Of a stretch of 64,000 nt of DNA, positions 62,201-64,000 are shown piece after piece. Position 1 is the first letter of the stretch. Each line of letters begins with the position of its first letter. A program made the position numbers and the translations under genes. The stretch spans positions 5,412,001-5,476,000 of the forward strand of contig OX387201.1 of the NCBI GenBank assembly GCA_947561715.1, read 5' to 3'. The notes under the pieces were generated by a model that was given only the letters and a program-made list of their open reading frames with translations, was not told where the DNA came from and ran no database searches. The stretch comes from Ascidia mentula. Its lineage: Eukaryota; Chordata; Ascidiacea; Phlebobranchia; Ascidiidae.

Positions 62201-64000
62201 GCACGATGCCGGACTTGGCCGCTCCGTAAGCGTCGCCGCCATATTGGCCGCCGTACTCTCCTGGATAGTATGCGTGGCCCGCTGTACCGAGACCTGCCGC
62301 GCCAGCACCGATCAGAGTGTCGCCGGCGGTGAAGATCGCCTTGCTGCCCTTGCCGCCCTTCTTGCCGCCGTCCACAAAGACGCCGCTGTCCTGAGCACCG
62401 TACGCCGCACCGAGGCCAGCTGCCAGGTTTTCGCCGAACTGGTCAGCCTTGACAGTGCCGTCGTGGCCTTCATCTCCGTAATCCTCGATCATGAACGAGT
62501 GTCCGCCAACAATGATGTCGGAAGCGGCGGCACCCATCGCCTTGCCGTGTCCGCGGAATTTGCCTGGACCTCCGTAGGGGCCATAGCCGTGACCAGCGCC
62601 AGCGAGAGCACCCGCTCCAATCACCGTGTCGCCCATGGCGTGCACGAACTTGCTAAAGTCCGCGCCGCTGTCCTTGCCTCCGACGAACACGTCGCTGCCT
62701 TGAGCGTTCGCTGCCAGTGCCTTTCCGAGAGCCGCGTTGTCGGCCTTGTTCGCAAGTTGCACGTCGCTGCCCGAGCTGTCATCGTCGCCAGTCACCATTT
62801 CGAAAGTTGAACCTCCAAGCACGATGCCGGACTTGGCCGCTCCGTAAGCGTCGCCGCCATATTGGCCGCCGTACTCTCCTGGATAGTATGCGTGGCCCGC
62901 TGTACCGAGACCTGCCGCGCCAGCACCGATCAGAGTGTCGCCGGCGGTGAAGATCGCCTTGCTGCCCTTTCCGCCCTTCTTGCCGCCGTCCACAAAGACG
63001 CCGCTGTCCTGAGCACCGTACGCCGCACCGAGGCCAGCTGCCAGGTTTTCGCCGAACTGGTCAGCCTTGACAGTGCCGTCGTGGCCTTCATCTCCGTAAT
63101 CCTCGATCATGAACGAGTGTCCGCCAACAATGATGTCGGAAGCGGCGGCACCCATCGCCTTGCCGTGTCCGCGGAATTTGCCTGGACCTCCGTAGGGGCC
63201 ATAGCCGTGACCAGCGCCAGCGAGAGCACCCGCTCCAATCACCGTGTCGCCCATGGCGTGCACGAACTTGCTAAAGTCCGCGCCGCTGTCCTTGCCTCCG
63301 ACGAACACGTCGCTGCCTTGAGCGTTCGCTGCCAGTGCCTTTCCGAGAGCCGCGTTGTCGGCCTTGTTCGCAAGTTGCACGTCGCTGCCCGAGCTGTCAT
63401 CGTCGCCAGTCACCATTTCGAAGGTTGAACCTCCAAGCACGATGCCGGACTTGGCCGCTCCGTAAGCGTCGCCGCCATATTGGCCGCCGTACTCTCCTGG
63501 ATAGTATGCGTGGCCCGCTGTACCGAGACCTGCCGCGCCAGCACCGATCAGAGTGTCGCCGGCGGTGAAGATCGCCTTGCTGCCCTTGCCGCCCTTCTTG
63601 CCGCCGTCCACAAAGACGCCGCTGTCCTGAGCACCGTACGCCGCACCGAGGCCAGCTGCCAGGTTTTCGCCGAACTGGTCAGCCTTGACAGTGCCGTCGT
63701 GGCCTTCATCTCCGTAATCCTCGATCATGAACGAGTGTCCGCCAACAATGATGTCGGAAGCGGCGGCACCCATCGCCTTGCCGTGTCCGCGGAATTTGCC
63801 TGGACCTCCGTAGGGGCCATAGCCGTGACCAGCGCCAGCGAGAGCACCCGCTCCAATCACCGTGTCGCCCATGGCGTGCACGAACTTGCTAAAGTCCGCG
63901 CCGCTGTCCTTGCCTCCGACGAACACGTCGCTGCCTTGAGCGTTCGCTGCCAGTGCCTTTCCGAGAGCCGCGTTGTCGGCCTTGTTCGCAAGTTGCACGT
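22943..64000 (-). CDS. Giant secreted mucin/VWF-like protein with a >53-copy 206-residue repeat (5' end outside the window)
   Basis: Seventeen visible exons on the complement: 31042->64000, 30136-30961, 29742-29942, 29386-29554, 29116-29217, 28833-28937, 28290-28508, 27614-27837, 26611-27396, 26294-26488, 25950-26171, 25263-25705, 24798-24988, 24291-24518, 23709-23930, 23323-23478, 22943-23247. Every join is GT-AG and phase-consistent, giving over 12,500 residues with the start missing. Order: tandem repeats; VWC-like modules split by a Ser/Ala/Gly linker; a D4-like VWD with GLCG and DGDIRND motifs; C8; TIL; further cysteine-rich VWC-type modules with recurring CCPxYxC signatures; C-terminal cystine knot. 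In VWF and gel-forming mucins this tail drives disulfide dimerisation in the secretory pathway, so an extracellular polymer is inferred. The repeat has no cysteine or tryptophan and is rich in Gly, Ala, Asp, Tyr and His, like silk or adhesive proteins rather than an O-glycosylated mucin domain. The upstream part, possibly D1-D2-D3 and a signal peptide, lies outside. Tissue and precise role are unknown. Confidence 0.9.
23323..26171 (-). other. C-terminal VWC-type cysteine-rich modules
   Basis: Exons from 25950-26171 to 23323-23478 encode further modules with the recurring signature CCPxYxC or CCxxYxCxC, including four in exon 25263-25705. The last, with GQCCGDCV and CCTVCLT, resembles the region just before the cystine knot in VWF and mucins. 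Confidence 0.75.
26294..27837 (-). other. D4-like VWD-C8-TIL assembly
   Basis: Exon 27614-27837 starts a VWD domain (IHTFDGYSYARSCPC). Exon 26611-27396 completes it (FSGKTEGLCGLADGD) with the calcium-site-like DGDIRND. A Gly/Ser-rich insertion follows, then the C8 domain with the CESFFKN and CVEWRTDNFC regions and the start of the TIL domain (GCFCSDGKVLLDGKC, across the splice). Exon 26294-26488 closes the TIL and enters a VWC-type module. The GDPH self-cleavage motif of some mucin D4 domains is not seen. Confidence 0.85.
27975..28160. mobile_element. Short insertion flanked by 14-bp direct repeats, with a terminal hairpin
   Basis: CATGTATACATTAT occurs at 27975-27988 and 28147-28160, bracketing 158 bp and resembling a target-site duplication. 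The first 69 bp or so form a perfect 20-bp inverted repeat (27987-28006 with 28036-28055) and a 29-nt loop. No coding capacity, A-tail or tRNA-like boxes are evident, so I cannot assign it to a SINE or MITE family. It lies in the intron between exons 28290-28508 and 27614-27837 of the giant gene. Confidence 0.5.
27987..28055. repeat. Perfect 20-bp inverted repeat (hairpin)
   Basis: ATGAGGTTTTCAGGCTTGGC at 27987-28006 is exactly complementary to 28036-28055, with a 29-nt spacer. It could fold as RNA from either strand. It sits at one end of the insertion described separately. Confidence 0.85.
28290..29942 (-). other. Run of VWC-type modules encoded by small exons
   Basis: Exons 29742-29942, 29386-29554, 29116-29217, 28833-28937 and 28290-28508 each carry one or part of one module with the pattern C-x-C ... 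CCP/CCG/CCE ... Y-x-C. The last four boundaries are phase 1, the symmetrical arrangement that permits exon shuffling and duplication. VWC modules are small disulfide-bonded extracellular domains involved in oligomerisation and ligand binding. Confidence 0.75.
30136..31170 (-). other. Post-repeat segment: VWC-like modules and Ser/Ala/Gly linker
   Basis: Exon 1 ends in a cysteine-rich start (CIDEFGVSRCYGETWYKYGD) that continues over the 31042/30961 splice into VWC-like modules with repeated CC pairs. A low-complexity linker follows, rich in Ser, Ala, Asn and Gly, at about 30280-30640. It contains short phrases (LLVSFTAGG, SYAKALASAE) that faintly recall the tandem repeat. A TIL-like cysteine cluster (SCPGVVDASTCGVC) closes the exon. 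Confidence 0.6.
31171..31788 (-). repeat. Single 206-residue repeat unit made of two ~103-residue halves
   Basis: The last copy serves as type unit. Half A runs from QGSDVFVGGKDSGADFSK to AAGLGAAYGA and half B from QDSGVFVDGGKKGGKGSK to ALGKALAANA. They share in register VFVxGGK, AGDT(V/L)IGAGA-like (MGDTVIGAGA in half A), GHxY, GAAxSxI(I/V)(V/L)GG(H/S)(S/T)F, an acidic DYGDEGHD/GDDDSSGSD stretch, an AD/A pattern and an Ala-rich end. Short V/I-rich strands alternate with Gly turns, which suggests a beta-rich, possibly solenoid-like fold; that is inference. Confidence 0.8.
31171..64000 (-). repeat. 618-bp coding tandem array, at least 53 copies, within one exon
   Basis: The period is exactly 618 bp (206 codons) from 31171 to the window end, with no indel and no stop. 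Copies differ at only a few positions, many silent. The unit is GC-rich with G/C-ending codons, unlike the AT-rich flanks. It encodes nine Tyr, six His, three Pro, one Arg and no Cys or Trp. The homology ends abruptly at 31171, where the unique sequence reading GYGHLDSPDC begins. The array is open at the right edge, so the true copy number is higher. Confidence 0.98.

Noticed and set aside
31199-63568. Repeated plus-strand open frames of 77 and 188 codons recurring every 618 bp
   Set aside because: They are antisense shadows of the minus-strand repeat, inherited by every copy. The real coding strand is fixed by continuity with the spliced cysteine-rich exons.
31171-64000. Satellite DNA or a CRISPR-like array
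   Set aside because: The period is an exact multiple of three, the frame stays open through all copies, variants are mostly silent or conservative, and the array splices in phase into a secreted protein tail.

Overview
The window is animal nuclear DNA: genes are split by short GT-AG introns, intergenic DNA is AT-rich, and the proteins are metazoan (RNA polymerase III subunit RPC7, a NUPR1-type stress protein, and a secreted VWD/C8/TIL/VWC/cystine-knot glycoprotein). Most introns are under 800 bp and one is only 59 bp. One start codon sits directly on a splice acceptor. Together these lean towards a compact-genome marine invertebrate, possibly a tunicate where spliced-leader trans-splicing is common. 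That assignment is an inference; no sequence here names the species.

Layout. 1-2369: no gene seen. 2370-14056 (+): a nine-exon gene for a large serine/arginine-rich nuclear-type protein of about 2,436 residues that I do not recognise. Its second intron holds a small insertion with a hammerhead-ribozyme-like motif. 14057-16609: intergenic, with a complete hAT-type MITE at 15350-15575. 16610-16927 (-): two-exon NUPR1-like gene. 17787-20215 (+): six-exon POLR3G (RPC7) gene, divergent from NUPR1. 20216-22942: intergenic, with a truncated copy of the same MITE.

22943 to beyond 64000 (-): one giant gene. I followed 17 exons with consistent splice phase. The 5'-most visible exon is longer than 32.9 kb, has no stop, and consists almost wholly of a 618-bp (206-residue) tandem repeat, at least 53 near-identical copies, running off the window edge. 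Downstream come short cysteine-rich exons: VWC-like modules, a low-complexity linker, a D4-like VWD-C8-TIL assembly, more VWC-like modules and a C-terminal cystine knot. More than 12,500 residues are encoded in the window and the 5' end is missing. This is the C-terminal plan of gel-forming mucins and von Willebrand factor, with the usual mucin Ser/Thr/Pro domain replaced by a cysteine-free Gly/Ala/Tyr/His-rich repeat. The likely product is a secreted, disulfide-linked, silk-like or adhesive/gel polymer.

Each 206-residue unit is itself a diverged duplication of a ~103-residue module. Variant sites shared between copies show recent homogenisation by unequal exchange or gene conversion. This repeat protein is the outstanding feature of the window.
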